A stretch of 6,646 nt of DNA from Bacteroidota bacterium (GTDB lineage Bacteria > Bacteroidota > Bacteroidia > Chitinophagales > Chitinophagaceae), in the NCBI GenBank assembly GCA_025361325.1, contig JANYAL010000411.1, forward strand, positions 1 to 6,646. Reading direction: 5' to 3'. The notes below the pieces were generated by a model. That model saw only the letters and a list, made by a program, of their open reading frames with translations. It had not been told where the DNA came from and searched no databases. Positions 1-5,575 of this stretch are shown one piece after another (within the stretch, counting starts at the first letter, position 1; every line of letters starts with the position of its first letter). Position numbers and translations under genes: made by a program.

Positions 1-68
1 TTTCACAATTTGAAATGCGAAACACCAGTTTATCCCTTTTTTACGCCAGATACAGTAAGGCAGCGGTA

Positions 69-1190
69 TTATTTTATGCTGATCCATTTCAAACAAACCG
101 GGTTCCCCACTGCGATTCGTTTTTTCGTATCTGTGAGCATACCTGTGTTTTTGTCTCTTTTGAATATCACCACTTCGTCGCTGTTCTGATTGGCTACCAA
201 TAAAAAATTACCGGATGGATCCAGTGTAAAATTGCGGGGTGTTCTTCCCAATGTTGATTGCTGGCCGGCACGGACAAGCATCCCGTTTGAGCGGTCTATT
301 TTAAAAATGGTGATGGTGTTGGAATTGGCCCGGTTGGAAGCATAGAGGAATCTGCCGTCGGGAGATACATGGATATCGGCACTTCCTGCCATAGAGGTAT
401 CAGGCAGCGTATGTATCCGTTGTACTTGTGTAAGCAATCCATGGTTATTTTTAAATACCACTACGGTTCCACCGAGTTCTTCTATTAAATAAGCAGTACG
501 GTTTAACGGATGAAAACAAATATGCCTGGGGCCGGCACCTGCAACTGAACCTACAAATGGCTGCGGGGCGGGTGTTAGATTACCGTTCACCGCATCAAAG
601 GAGTAGATCATCACTTTATCGGTACCCAGGTCGGGTACATAGAGGTAACGGTCATCATTCGAGAAAAGGGTACAATGTACATGGGCCTTTTCCTGTCTTT
701 GCAGGTTAGGACCGGATCCTGTATGCTGGATGCGGGTTGTTGCAGCACCCACACTTCCGTCGGGCCTCACCCGAAATACTGCCAGGCTACCGCTGCTGTA
801 GTTTCCGGCCACCACCCATTTGCCCGTCTTGTTCGTGCTGATATAGCAGGGATCGTCGCCCCCCGATAGTTGTTCATTGAGAAGGGTAAGCTTACCCGTT
901 TCTTTGCTGAAAGAGAAAGCAGCAATACTTCCTCCCCCGCCTTTGTTGTTGGAATTCTCTTTTACGGCATAAACATATTTTTCATCCGGTGATACTGTTA
1001 GATAAGAAGGGTTGGAAATTTTAATATAGCTTACCGCTGTAACAGTTGCATCATTGCTGTTGAAACGGTACACATAGATACCTTCGCTTTTACCGGAGGT
1101 ATAGGTGCCCGCGAGTAAGTAATGTTGCTGTGCAGCTGTACTAAGAGCAAGGAAGGAAAGCAGAAAACTTAGGTTCGTTTTGTTAATCAT
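69..1190 (-). CDS. Exported lactonase-family beta-propeller protein (6-phosphogluconolactonase-like)
   Basis: A 373-residue protein of the seven-bladed propeller lactonase family, whose characterised member YbhE/Pgl hydrolyses 6-phosphogluconolactone. Repeated blade motifs are visible: AHVH at about 170-173 followed by FSNDDRYLYVPDLG, GPRHICFHP at about 220-228, ADIHVSPDGRFLYASNR at about 271-287, and a last blade with NFTLDPSGNFLLVANQ. Unlike cytoplasmic YbhE (about 331 residues), it begins with a signal peptide: MINK, a hydrophobic core LSFLLSFLAL, and a likely cleavage site at STAA before QQ. It is therefore probably periplasmic or exported, and the pentose-phosphate role should not be assumed. 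The ATG at 1190 is chosen because the frame's extension to 1205 needs a TTG and would spoil the signal peptide. It lies 84 bases downstream of ftcD on the same strand and may share its transcript. The family is clear; the substrate is unknown. Confidence 0.88.
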   Translation of the reverse strand: MINKTNLSFLLSFLALSTAAQQHYLLAGTYTSGKSEGIYVYRFNSNDATVTAVSYIKISNPSYLTVSPDEKYVYAVKENSNNKGGGGSIAAFSFSKETGKLTLLNEQLSGGDDPCYISTNKTGKWVVAGNYSSGSLAVFRVRPDGSVGAATTRIQHTGSGPNLQRQEKAHVHCTLFSNDDRYLYVPDLGTDKVMIYSFDAVNGNLTPAPQPFVGSVAGAGPRHICFHPLNRTAYLIEELGGTVVVFKNNHGLLTQVQRIHTLPDTSMAGSADIHVSPDGRFLYASNRANSNTITIFKIDRSNGMLVRAGQQSTLGRTPRNFTLDPSGNFLLVANQNSDEVVIFKRDKNTGMLTDTKKRIAVGNPVCLKWISIK

Positions 1191-1244
1191 GGGTGTAATA
1201 TACAAAAGACTGAAAGCATGTACAGGTAAACGGAATGGTTCGAG

Positions 1245-1267
1245 GGTCAGGGACCCGGGCCGGGACC
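1245..1267. repeat. GC-rich palindromic repeat, copy 1 (downstream of ftcD)
   Basis: A GC-rich element of 23 bases containing the perfect hairpin GGGTC-AGG-GACCC at 1244-1256. It resembles the element at 3030-3051: aligned with one gap, 18 of 22 positions match, with GGTCAG, GACC and CCGGGA shared. The motif GGTTCGA lies beside both copies (1237-1243 here). It sits between the ftcD stop and the lactonase gene, so it could form a hairpin in the transcript, but no T-run follows, so I do not call it a terminator. It may belong to a dispersed, REP-like intergenic family. Confidence 0.4.
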
Positions 1268-1274
1268 AATCCCT

Positions 1275-2405
1275 TTAGATGCCTATCTTCTCCTGCACCA
1301 TCCGGATGATCTCCGCTTCTTTTAAAATGGCTTTTTCTTCGATCTCCTTTCCTTTGGCAATGATATCGGCTGTATAAGATTTGTCATGATACCCGGTTGC
1401 ATTAATGCGAACATTCATAAAAGCGGCGATGACTGCACTGCGGGCACAGAGGGCGCCTACTCCTGCATCGGTTATGGAATTGGGATTACCATGCTCTACC
1501 ATGGCCTGTATCAGGTCCATGCTGCCATAGGCCAGCTCCATTGTTTTATAAGGAATTTCAATCGCATGCCGGGTGGCTTCCTGTATGGCTTTGCTGCGTA
1601 TCTCTTTTTCCGATTCGGAGGCCTTGGGAAGCGCAAAAGCATCCATGATCGCATTGAAGGCATTGGTATCGGCGTCCACCAGTTTCAGGAGTTCATTTTT
1701 GTACTGCTGTCCCTTTTCGGCACAGTCGCTGAACATTTCCCATTTATCATCCCAGCCCTTCTTATGACTGCTGAGATTGGCCACCATGGTTCCCAGCGCA
1801 GCACCCAGTGTTGCCAAATATGCCGCAATGGAGCCTCCGCCGGGGGCAGGGCGTTCACTGGCGGTTTCATCAGCAAAATCGCTGAGCGATAAGCTGACCA
1901 GTCTGTTGTTTGTTTTATCTTGGAGCATATATTCTATGATACGTTCTTCTGGATTAAAGGGGGTTAGTTCATCCAACCCCATTGATTTGACAGCTATCTT
2001 TACCAATTCCTTTTCACTTATCCCGGTTGATCGCTGCTGTTTTCTTAAAAAATATCGGCCGGCATCCAGCATGGCTTTCAGGGGTATGAGCCCCACCAGC
2101 TCACTGCCGGTAACCCGTATGCCCCTTGCGTTCGCTTTGTTGCATATTTCATCAAAGGCGATATGCACCGGCGTTATATTGATATTGGTGAGGTTCATGG
2201 AGATCTGTGCGATGCCGTATTCCTCGATGTACCAACCGATTGCTTTCACGCTTTTCAGGGTGCCCGGTTTGTGAACCTTTACCCCCTTCTCTTCTACCGT
2301 TCGCCCTGCTTCCCGCACATCGAATGCGATGGCATTGGCGCGGCGGGTGGATGTGGTGTTCAGGTTTACGTTGTAGGCCACAAGAAAGTTCCGTGCACCA
2401 ATCAC
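1275..2405 (-). CDS. ftcD: FtcD C-terminal fragment (rest of transferase plus complete cyclodeaminase domain)
   Basis: This is the downstream open part of interrupted ftcD, 376 codons if read from a GTG at 2405. That GTG is an internal Val codon of the conserved ATVIGARNFLVAYNVNLNT segment, so it is a gene-caller's start rather than a natural one. The fragment holds the remaining transferase sequence (to about fragment residue 160) and the whole cyclodeaminase/cyclohydrolase-like domain (about 170-376, with PAPGGGSIAAYLATLGAALG and NSITDAGVGALCARSA). The cyclodeaminase domain shows no further lesion. If reinitiation or an internal start produced it, it could in principle keep deaminase activity without transferase activity. 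That is speculative, as I see no convincing ribosome-binding site near 2405. Confidence 0.65.
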   Translation of the reverse strand: MIGARNFLVAYNVNLNTTSTRRANAIAFDVREAGRTVEEKGVKVHKPGTLKSVKAIGWYIEEYGIAQISMNLTNINITPVHIAFDEICNKANARGIRVTGSELVGLIPLKAMLDAGRYFLRKQQRSTGISEKELVKIAVKSMGLDELTPFNPEERIIEYMLQDKTNNRLVSLSLSDFADETASERPAPGGGSIAAYLATLGAALGTMVANLSSHKKGWDDKWEMFSDCAEKGQQYKNELLKLVDADTNAFNAIMDAFALPKASESEKEIRSKAIQEATRHAIEIPYKTMELAYGSMDLIQAMVEHGNPNSITDAGVGALCARSAVIAAFMNVRINATGYHDKSYTADIIAKGKEIEEKAILKEAEIIRMVQEKIGI

Positions 2406-2456
2406 GGTTGCCCCTCTTTTAGCATCAAAAACGGCCGGCCCGTAGTCGGGTTTCCA

Positions 2457-2927
2457 TTACGGCAATATGATCTTCCTGGCTAATCCTTCATACTCACCTG
2501 CACGAATAACAGATAAATTATTTCTTTTTTTATCGGGCTGTGCAGCTTCGTACAGGTACACAGGCAATTGCAGCTCATCCCCCACCCTTTTAGCCAGTTG
2601 CTGTGCATAAGCCGCTGTTTCTTCCATGGTGATATTGGCGATGGGAATCAGCGGACAAACATCGGTAGCACCCATGCGCGGGTGTTCGCCCTTGTGTTTA
2701 CTCATATTGATGAGTTCACCTGCTTTACGTATGGCCTTGAATGCAGCTTCAATAACAGCCCCGGGTTCTCCCACAAAGGTCACCACCGTCCTGTTGGTGG
2801 CTTTACCGGGGTCTACATTCAGCAGGCGCACCCCCTCCACTGATTCAATTTCAGCGGAGATCTGTTTAATAGTCGCAAGATCGTTCCCTTCCGAAAAATT
2901 AGGAACACATTCTATTAATTGTCGCAT
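2457..2927 (-). CDS. ftcD: FtcD N-terminal fragment (formimidoyltransferase N-subdomain only)
   Basis: This is the upstream open part of interrupted ftcD, with 156 codons from an ATG at 2927. It starts as family members do (MRQLIECVPNFSEGN) and contains the catalytic His82 loop, KHKGEHPRMGATD. The transferase fold is built from two subdomains covering roughly 320 residues, so a product ending here lacks the second subdomain and the linking segment. It would be expected to be inactive or unstable. No Shine-Dalgarno sequence precedes the ATG, which is usual in Bacteroidota; a likely -7 element lies about 50 bases upstream. Confidence 0.7.
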   Translation of the reverse strand: MRQLIECVPNFSEGNDLATIKQISAEIESVEGVRLLNVDPGKATNRTVVTFVGEPGAVIEAAFKAIRKAGELINMSKHKGEHPRMGATDVCPLIPIANITMEETAAYAQQLAKRVGDELQLPVYLYEAAQPDKKRNNLSVIRAGEYEGLARKIILP

Positions 2928-2975
2928 GGGGTTGAATTAGCGTTTTAGAAATGAAGCAATATGCTGATGTAAAGT

Positions 2976-2983
2976 CAAAGATA
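2976..2983 (-). promoter_or_regulatory. Likely -7 promoter element for ftcD (TATCTTTG)
   Basis: Read on the minus strand, TATCTTTG matches the Bacteroidota housekeeping -7 consensus TAnnTTTG exactly. Transcription would begin a few bases downstream, giving a leader of roughly 40 bases before the ftcD ATG at 2927. The -33 position about 19-22 bases upstream reads TTCC rather than TTTG, so only half the promoter is well conserved. It suggests that ftcD can be transcribed without read-through from hutI. Confidence 0.5.
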
Positions 2984-3029
2984 CAGAATGTAATATTTAC
3001 CGGAATTCCGTTAAGCCTTGCTTCCGCGC

Positions 3030-3051
3030 GGTCAGAGACCAGGCCGGGAGG
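3030..3051. repeat. GC-rich palindromic repeat, copy 2 (upstream of ftcD)
   Basis: This is the second copy of the element at 1245-1267, 22 bases long with one gap in the alignment. It contains the hairpin GGTC-AGA-GACC (3030-3040) followed by a CCGGGA block. GGTTCGA abuts it at 3050-3056. Together the two copies bracket ftcD. Confidence 0.4.
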
Positions 3052-3055
3052 TTCG

Positions 3056-3074
3056 AAGTATTAAAAGTATTAAA
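3056..3074. repeat. Tandem 9-base repeat (AGTATTAAA x2)
   Basis: Two perfect adjacent copies of AGTATTAAA lie at 3057-3065 and 3066-3074, with one more base of the same period at 3056. They sit about 75-100 bases upstream of the likely ftcD -7 element. That distance could suit an activator site, or they may simply be part of the surrounding repeat unit. No regulator can be assigned. Confidence 0.35.
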
Positions 3075-3212
3075 GTTGAGTAGCGGGGGAAAGAACAAGG
3101 GTCAGTACAGCTGCTGGTTTTTTGCTTCCGCCAGCTTAGCAGAAAATCTGTTTATCCAGATAGTGTTATACTACCTTTTGGTTTTAATTTCTTAAATTTT
3201 TCTATTCTATAA

Positions 3213-3229
3213 CTAAAACTGCGACTGTC
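3213..3229. repeat. Short direct repeat, left copy (core TGCGACTG)
   Basis: This 17-base stretch matches 3671-3687 at 13 positions, including four consecutive As and the identical core TGCGACTG. The two copies bracket the small gene at 3274-3588 in the same orientation, about 458 bases apart. Read on the minus strand each lies downstream of a stop codon: about 45 bases after the stop of the 104-residue gene here, and 5 bases after that of the 164-residue gene. It is short, so chance is possible. Confidence 0.3.
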
Positions 3230-3248
3230 TTATTGATTCCCAACTTGG

Positions 3249-3268
3249 TGGGATAATGATATGTCCCA
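3249..3268 (-). terminator. Weak hairpin after the 3274-3588 gene
   Basis: TGGGA (3249-3253) and TCCCA (3264-3268) are complementary around a 10-base loop, beginning five bases past the stop codon. The stem is only five pairs and no T-run follows on the minus strand, so termination is uncertain. Confidence 0.25.
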
Positions 3269-3273
3269 ATTTG

Positions 3274-3588
3274 TCATGCACACTTCTTTGAGGGAACTTG
3301 AATTTTTTGTTTATCATAGTAAGTTTTTCCCTCGTAATTGACGAGTAAGACAAGTGTTTCATTAGTAAATTTACCAAATTGAGCCAATGCCATATTAGGC
3401 TTTATAATTTGGAAGATTTCTAAGTCATTTTTAGTTATGCACTCTCCTTTTTGAGGAAATATAATTAGTCCGGGTAATTTCTCGTCAGATTTGAGAATCT
3501 CAACGTCAGATTTATTTGCAGCATGAATTACTGTTAGTACTAAAACTGTCGCAATAACACCTGTTATAAAACCAGCTAAAGATTTCAT
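3274..3588 (-). CDS. Small exported or membrane-anchored protein of unknown function (104 residues)
   Basis: I do not recognise this family. Residues 4-23 (LAGFITGVIATVLVLTVIHA) form one hydrophobic segment, either a signal peptide cleaved near HAA-N or a membrane anchor. The remaining 80 or so residues are soluble and would be periplasmic. They contain two cysteines (50 in KGECITKND and 103 near the C-terminus) that could form a disulfide, and a hydrophobic stretch ETLVLLVNYEGKTYY. The start at 3588 is well supported: AGAGGA lies at 3601-3596 with a 7-base spacer, a Shine-Dalgarno match unusual for this window. The gene lies in the AT-rich block, 104 bases downstream of another small exported protein on the same strand, and is bracketed by a short direct repeat. 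A real gene is likely; no function can be assigned. Confidence 0.65.
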   Translation of the reverse strand: MKSLAGFITGVIATVLVLTVIHAANKSDVEILKSDEKLPGLIIFPQKGECITKNDLEIFQIIKPNMALAQFGKFTNETLVLLVNYEGKTYYDKQKIQVPSKKCA

Positions 3589-3670
3589 ACTAATTTCCTC
3601 TTATGTTTTATTTTATTATCATGAAATGATTGTCTCTGGAATTCCTATATATTGACCGTGCATTGCCTAC

Positions 3671-3687
3671 CAAAAATTGCGACTGGG
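3671..3687. repeat. Short direct repeat, right copy (core TGCGACTG)
   Basis: Partner of the element at 3213-3229. It lies just past the stop codon of the 164-residue gene (stop at 3693-3695), in the 104-base gap before the next gene downstream. Confidence 0.3.
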
Positions 3688-3692
3688 GGGAT

Positions 3693-4187
3693 TCATTCCT
3701 TTATAATAATAACTTCATAGAATTTGGGAGTTATTTCATAAGCACTTTTAAAAAATGTCCTATTCTTAGCAATATAGTTTATCATCTCTTCAATTCGCCC
3801 TGAGTTTCTCTTATTGTTTTTTTCGGTTGTTATTGTAAAAAATGTTTTTACGTCATTAAACGAAGAAATTGCAACTACATTATATTTATCACCATAGGCG
3901 AAAGGTTCGCTCGTAATCTCTAAAGTTGTATTTCCGGCTCTGAATTCCCAGGATTTCATTTTTGATCTACTCAGCCCTATAAGAGCATTTTTCAAATAGT
4001 TAAGACTACCAATAAGAGTGTCAAAATCTTTAACATTCACAGCAAAATATCCATTTGAAACTTGTTCAACAGATACACTATCTGTATACAATATTGGTCT
4101 CTTAAAGTTTTCGCTTAGCAATGCTATTTTTTGGCCAAAACTTGAAAATGTTAAGAGCAGCATTATAAAAATTAGGTTATTTTTCAT
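3693..4187 (-). CDS. Secreted/periplasmic protein of unknown function (164 residues)
   Basis: I do not recognise this family. The protein opens with a clear type I signal peptide (MKNNLIFIMLLLTFSSFG, then QK), with cleavage likely after Gly18 in the style common in Bacteroidota. There is no lipobox cysteine, so it is not a lipoprotein. The mature part, about 146 residues, alternates short hydrophobic and polar stretches suggesting beta structure (YFAVNVKDF, TTLEITSEPF, KYNVVAISSF, TFFTITTEK). A basic, Asn-rich loop (KNNKRNSGR, about 123-131) and a C-terminal YEVIIIKE strand follow. It has no cysteines. The ATG at 4187 has no Shine-Dalgarno sequence. It lies 84 bases after the antitoxin gene on the same strand, in strongly AT-rich sequence. 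A real gene is likely; no function can be assigned. Confidence 0.65.
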   Translation of the reverse strand: MKNNLIFIMLLLTFSSFGQKIALLSENFKRPILYTDSVSVEQVSNGYFAVNVKDFDTLIGSLNYLKNALIGLSRSKMKSWEFRAGNTTLEITSEPFAYGDKYNVVAISSFNDVKTFFTITTEKNNKRNSGRIEEMINYIAKNRTFFKSAYEITPKFYEVIIIKE

Positions 4188-4271
4188 GTAATATTAATTT
4201 TATGTATTAAAATTGAAAGTTTAAGAAAGTTATTGCTCTCTATTAATTCGTAAAAACAGGTCTTATGGTAA

Positions 4272-4592
4272 TCAGGCAACATGTGTATTTAAGGCTTTAA
4301 TAGATTTTAACCCGGATGCGCTTACTGATAATTCTTCTTCAATATCAAAATCGTCTTGCAGTCCAAGCCAGAATTTGGCTGAGTTGCCAAAGTACTTGCC
4401 CAGTCGTAATGCGGTGTCTGCAGTGATCCTTCGATTTCCTTTGAGGATTTGAGAAATACGGGTTTGGGGGATTTCAATATCCGTTGCAAGTTTATAGGCG
4501 GTTATGTTAAATGGCACAAGGAATTCTTCTGAAAGAATTTCACCGGGATGTATATTTTTTAGTTTTGCCATTTCCCCAAATAACTTAGTCAT
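4272..4592 (-). CDS. higA: HigA-family antitoxin (XRE helix-turn-helix)
   Basis: The sequence from IHPGEILSEEFL through ITAYKLATDIEIPQTRISQILKGNRRITADTALRLGKYFGNSAKFWLGLQDDFDIEEE is characteristic of HigA/VapI-type antitoxins. It has an XRE helix-turn-helix (about residues 30-65, recognition helix in PQTRISQILKG) and the typical FWLGLQDDFDIE end. Such proteins bind and neutralise a RelE-fold HigB mRNase and repress their own operon. The ATG at 4592 gives 106 residues; the ATG at 4571 (MAKLKNIHPGE, 99 residues) fits the usual family length and is equally plausible. higB normally lies just upstream. Here the 148 bases upstream hold no HigB-like frame, and the next gene encodes an unrelated membrane protein, so this looks like an orphan antitoxin. 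Its GC is higher than that of its neighbours. Confidence 0.87.
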   Translation of the reverse strand: MTKLFGEMAKLKNIHPGEILSEEFLVPFNITAYKLATDIEIPQTRISQILKGNRRITADTALRLGKYFGNSAKFWLGLQDDFDIEEELSVSASGLKSIKALNTHVA

Positions 4593-4659
4593 AATGAGTT
4601 AAACAAAATCGTCATGCTTTTGAGAAATATCAATAAAGTAACCCTGATTTATCATTATC

Positions 4660-4676
4660 TATTTATACTTTAAATA
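4660..4676. promoter_or_regulatory. AT-rich inverted repeat upstream of higA, possible operator
   Basis: TATTTA (4660-4665) and TAAATA (4671-4676) form a perfect 6-base inverted repeat with a 5-base spacer, in the only intergenic gap upstream of higA. HigA proteins generally autoregulate by binding palindromes near their promoter. Inverted repeats of this size are common by chance in AT-rich DNA. Confidence 0.2.
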
Positions 4677-4685
4677 TATAGAGCT

Positions 4686-4709
4686 GCCGTATTTACTACA
4701 ACCAACGGC
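4686..4709 (-). terminator. Hairpin downstream of the membrane-protein gene
   Basis: GCCGT (4686-4690) and ACGGC (4705-4709) are perfect complements around a 14-base loop, 32 bases beyond the stop of the 195-residue membrane protein. They form a GC-rich island in AT-rich sequence. No T-run follows directly on the minus strand, so it is a weak terminator candidate or another structured element. Confidence 0.25.
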
Positions 4710-4740
4710 GAGATATTTAATCTGCTACTCAGAAAAATAC

Positions 4741-5328
4741 TTAGTGCATAAAGAAAGGACCTTTATGTTTCCTTCTTTTTATGCAATCGTAAATTTCCGC
4801 GATATATTGTTTGTCAATTCCAATCAAAAATTTATTTTCTGTGGAGTAAAATACTTCGGTTAAAAAAGTGTTATAAACGGAATGGATTTGTGATGAGATT
4901 AAAATCATGAATCCTAGAAACCAATAATACTGCCCACTCAAATTAAGGAATTTGCCAGTAAAAATTACAATAGCGATTGAAAGCAATGTTAATAAAAGCC
5001 TCATATGCCAAAATCGTTCGATGATCAAGCCAAAAACAAATGATACCGGAATCGTCAATAGGAAAATGAAATCTTTTGTTGTAAATAAATAATAACAAAG
5101 CCAGATTAGACCTACTAAGTACTTAATTAAAATAAGTCCTTGGAAAAAGACATTATTATCTTCGTTTTGCACGACAGATTTAAAAATGTTTGTATTATAC
5201 CTGAAATTGGTCTTTACCAATCCTTTCTTAGATGCCATGTTTAGATTGTCCCAATTACATAGAAAAGGATTTGTATCGGCAAAAATACTGTTAGCTATAT
5301 TTTCAAAATTTGATTCTTCAGAGTTCAT
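4741..5328 (-). CDS. Four-helix membrane protein of unknown function (195 residues)
   Basis: I do not recognise this family. An acidic N-terminal soluble region of about 60 residues (MNSEESNFENIANSIF... to SVVQNEDNN) precedes four predicted membrane segments at about 62-82 (GLILIKYLVGLIWLCYYLF), 86-103 (FIFLLTIPVSFVFGLII), 110-128 (RLLLTLLSIAIVIFTGKFL) and 134-152 (YYWFLGFMILISSQIHSVY). A soluble tail ends in a basic cluster (KRRKHKG). The ATG at 5328 is preferred: the frame's extension to 5370 relies on a GTG and would overlap the candidate promoter at 5354-5386. It is the first gene after the hutI terminator. No transport, toxin or enzymatic motif is visible. It is AT-rich like the two small unknown genes downstream. 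Confidence 0.62.
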   Translation of the reverse strand: MNSEESNFENIANSIFADTNPFLCNWDNLNMASKKGLVKTNFRYNTNIFKSVVQNEDNNVFFQGLILIKYLVGLIWLCYYLFTTKDFIFLLTIPVSFVFGLIIERFWHMRLLLTLLSIAIVIFTGKFLNLSGQYYWFLGFMILISSQIHSVYNTFLTEVFYSTENKFLIGIDKQYIAEIYDCIKRRKHKGPFFMH

Positions 5329-5353
5329 GTGTTTATTGAATGAATTGTCCCTG

Positions 5354-5386
5354 CAAATTACATACAACACTTAAGTCTTGACCAAA
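5354..5386 (-). promoter_or_regulatory. Possible promoter for the membrane-protein gene
   Basis: On the minus strand, TTTG (5386-5383) is followed after 22 bases by TAATTTG (5360-5354). This is close to the Bacteroidota TTTG / TAnnTTTG pair, but the -7 box is one base short. Transcription from it would give a leader of about 20 bases to the ATG at 5328. Confidence 0.3.
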
Positions 5387-5544
5387 GTTTGTGATAGTTG
5401 CAATATGCCCCTTAATCATTCAATACTGAAATTTTCAGTCTCTTGTTGAAAATTCTTAAAATTCTTCGTTTTCTGAATAAGATGTCTCATTATTGGAATT
5501 ATTTTTTTTAGCATAGCACAATATACAAAGTACAAAAAGTTTAC

Positions 5545-5575
5545 AAAAAAGACAATATACTCGTTTATCAAGTAT
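5545..5575 (-). terminator. Intrinsic terminator after hutI
   Basis: Nine bases after the hutI stop, the minus strand reads ATACTTG-ATAAA-CGAGTAT. This is a seven-pair stem with one G-U pair and a 5-base loop (5575-5557), followed shortly by a run of six T (5550-5545). It is the best terminator in the window, though its stem is AT-rich. It would separate hutI transcription from the genes downstream. Confidence 0.6.

Larger units (their letters stand above)
1275..2927 (-). pseudogene. ftcD: ftcD, bifunctional glutamate formimidoyltransferase / formimidoyl-THF cyclodeaminase, interrupted by an in-frame stop
   Basis: This locus encodes both activities of FtcD. The transferase moves the formimino group of N-formimino-L-glutamate to tetrahydrofolate, and the cyclodeaminase then makes 5,10-methenyl-THF and ammonia. 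Read through, the frame is 550 codons, close to mammalian FTCD (about 541 residues). The transferase domain has NFSEGN at 10-15 and EHPRMGATDVCP with the catalytic His at residue 82, the same number as in the pig enzyme. The cyclodeaminase domain begins near residue 340, with APGGGSIAA at about 361-369 and DAGVGAL at about 487-493. Codon 157 is TAA (2459-2457): GLARKIILP, stop, WKPDYGPAVFDAKRGATVIGAR. The frame is unchanged and family-like sequence resumes at once, so one substitution in a GAA, CAA or AAA codon is the simplest explanation. It may be a real nonsense mutation or a sequence error. Confidence 0.88.
3018..3131. repeat. Direct repeat TTGCTTCCGC, two copies 104 bases apart
   Basis: The 10-mer TTGCTTCCGC occurs at 3018-3027 and 3122-3131, bracketing the palindromic element and the 9-base tandem repeat. 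The interval between the copies has host-like GC. It could be part of a composite intergenic repeat unit. A 10-base match in a short window is only modest evidence. Confidence 0.3.
2928..3273. other. Intergenic region upstream of ftcD
   Basis: These 346 bases contain no credible gene. From the ftcD side they hold the likely -7 element at 2976-2983, a palindromic GC-rich element (3030-3051), a 9-base tandem repeat (3056-3074) and a 10-base direct repeat, TTGCTTCCGC, at 3018-3027 and 3122-3131. Base composition falls sharply at about 3150-3190, from host-like to very AT-rich. This probably marks the left edge of the accessory block. The final part holds the 3' flank of the small gene at 3274-3588. 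Confidence 0.5.

Noticed and set aside
1..68. Terminator after the lactonase gene (TTTCA/TGAAA pair near the window start)
   Set aside because: The stem is five weak pairs, and I saw no T-run suited to minus-strand termination next to it.
1191..1205. TTG start at 1205 for the lactonase gene
   Set aside because: The ATG at 1190 gives a standard signal peptide. The five extra residues MYITP have no support.
1386..1892. Plus-strand open frame of 168 codons opposite ftcD
   Set aside because: It lies wholly antisense to the conserved cyclodeaminase domain and its translation has no recognisable domain. The same applies to the 165-codon frame at 1777-2274 and the other plus-strand frames.
1275..2927. 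ftcD as two natural separate genes (transferase plus cyclodeaminase)
   Set aside because: The stop falls at residue 157, within the transferase domain. The downstream frame starts at a GTG that is a conserved internal Val codon.
4593..4740. A HigB remnant upstream of higA, for instance the short frame ending GYFIDISQKHDDFV just before the ATG
   Set aside because: No frame shows HigB motifs such as the DVEIVDYH-type ending, and frames longer than about 25 codons are absent. The fragment is too short to assign.
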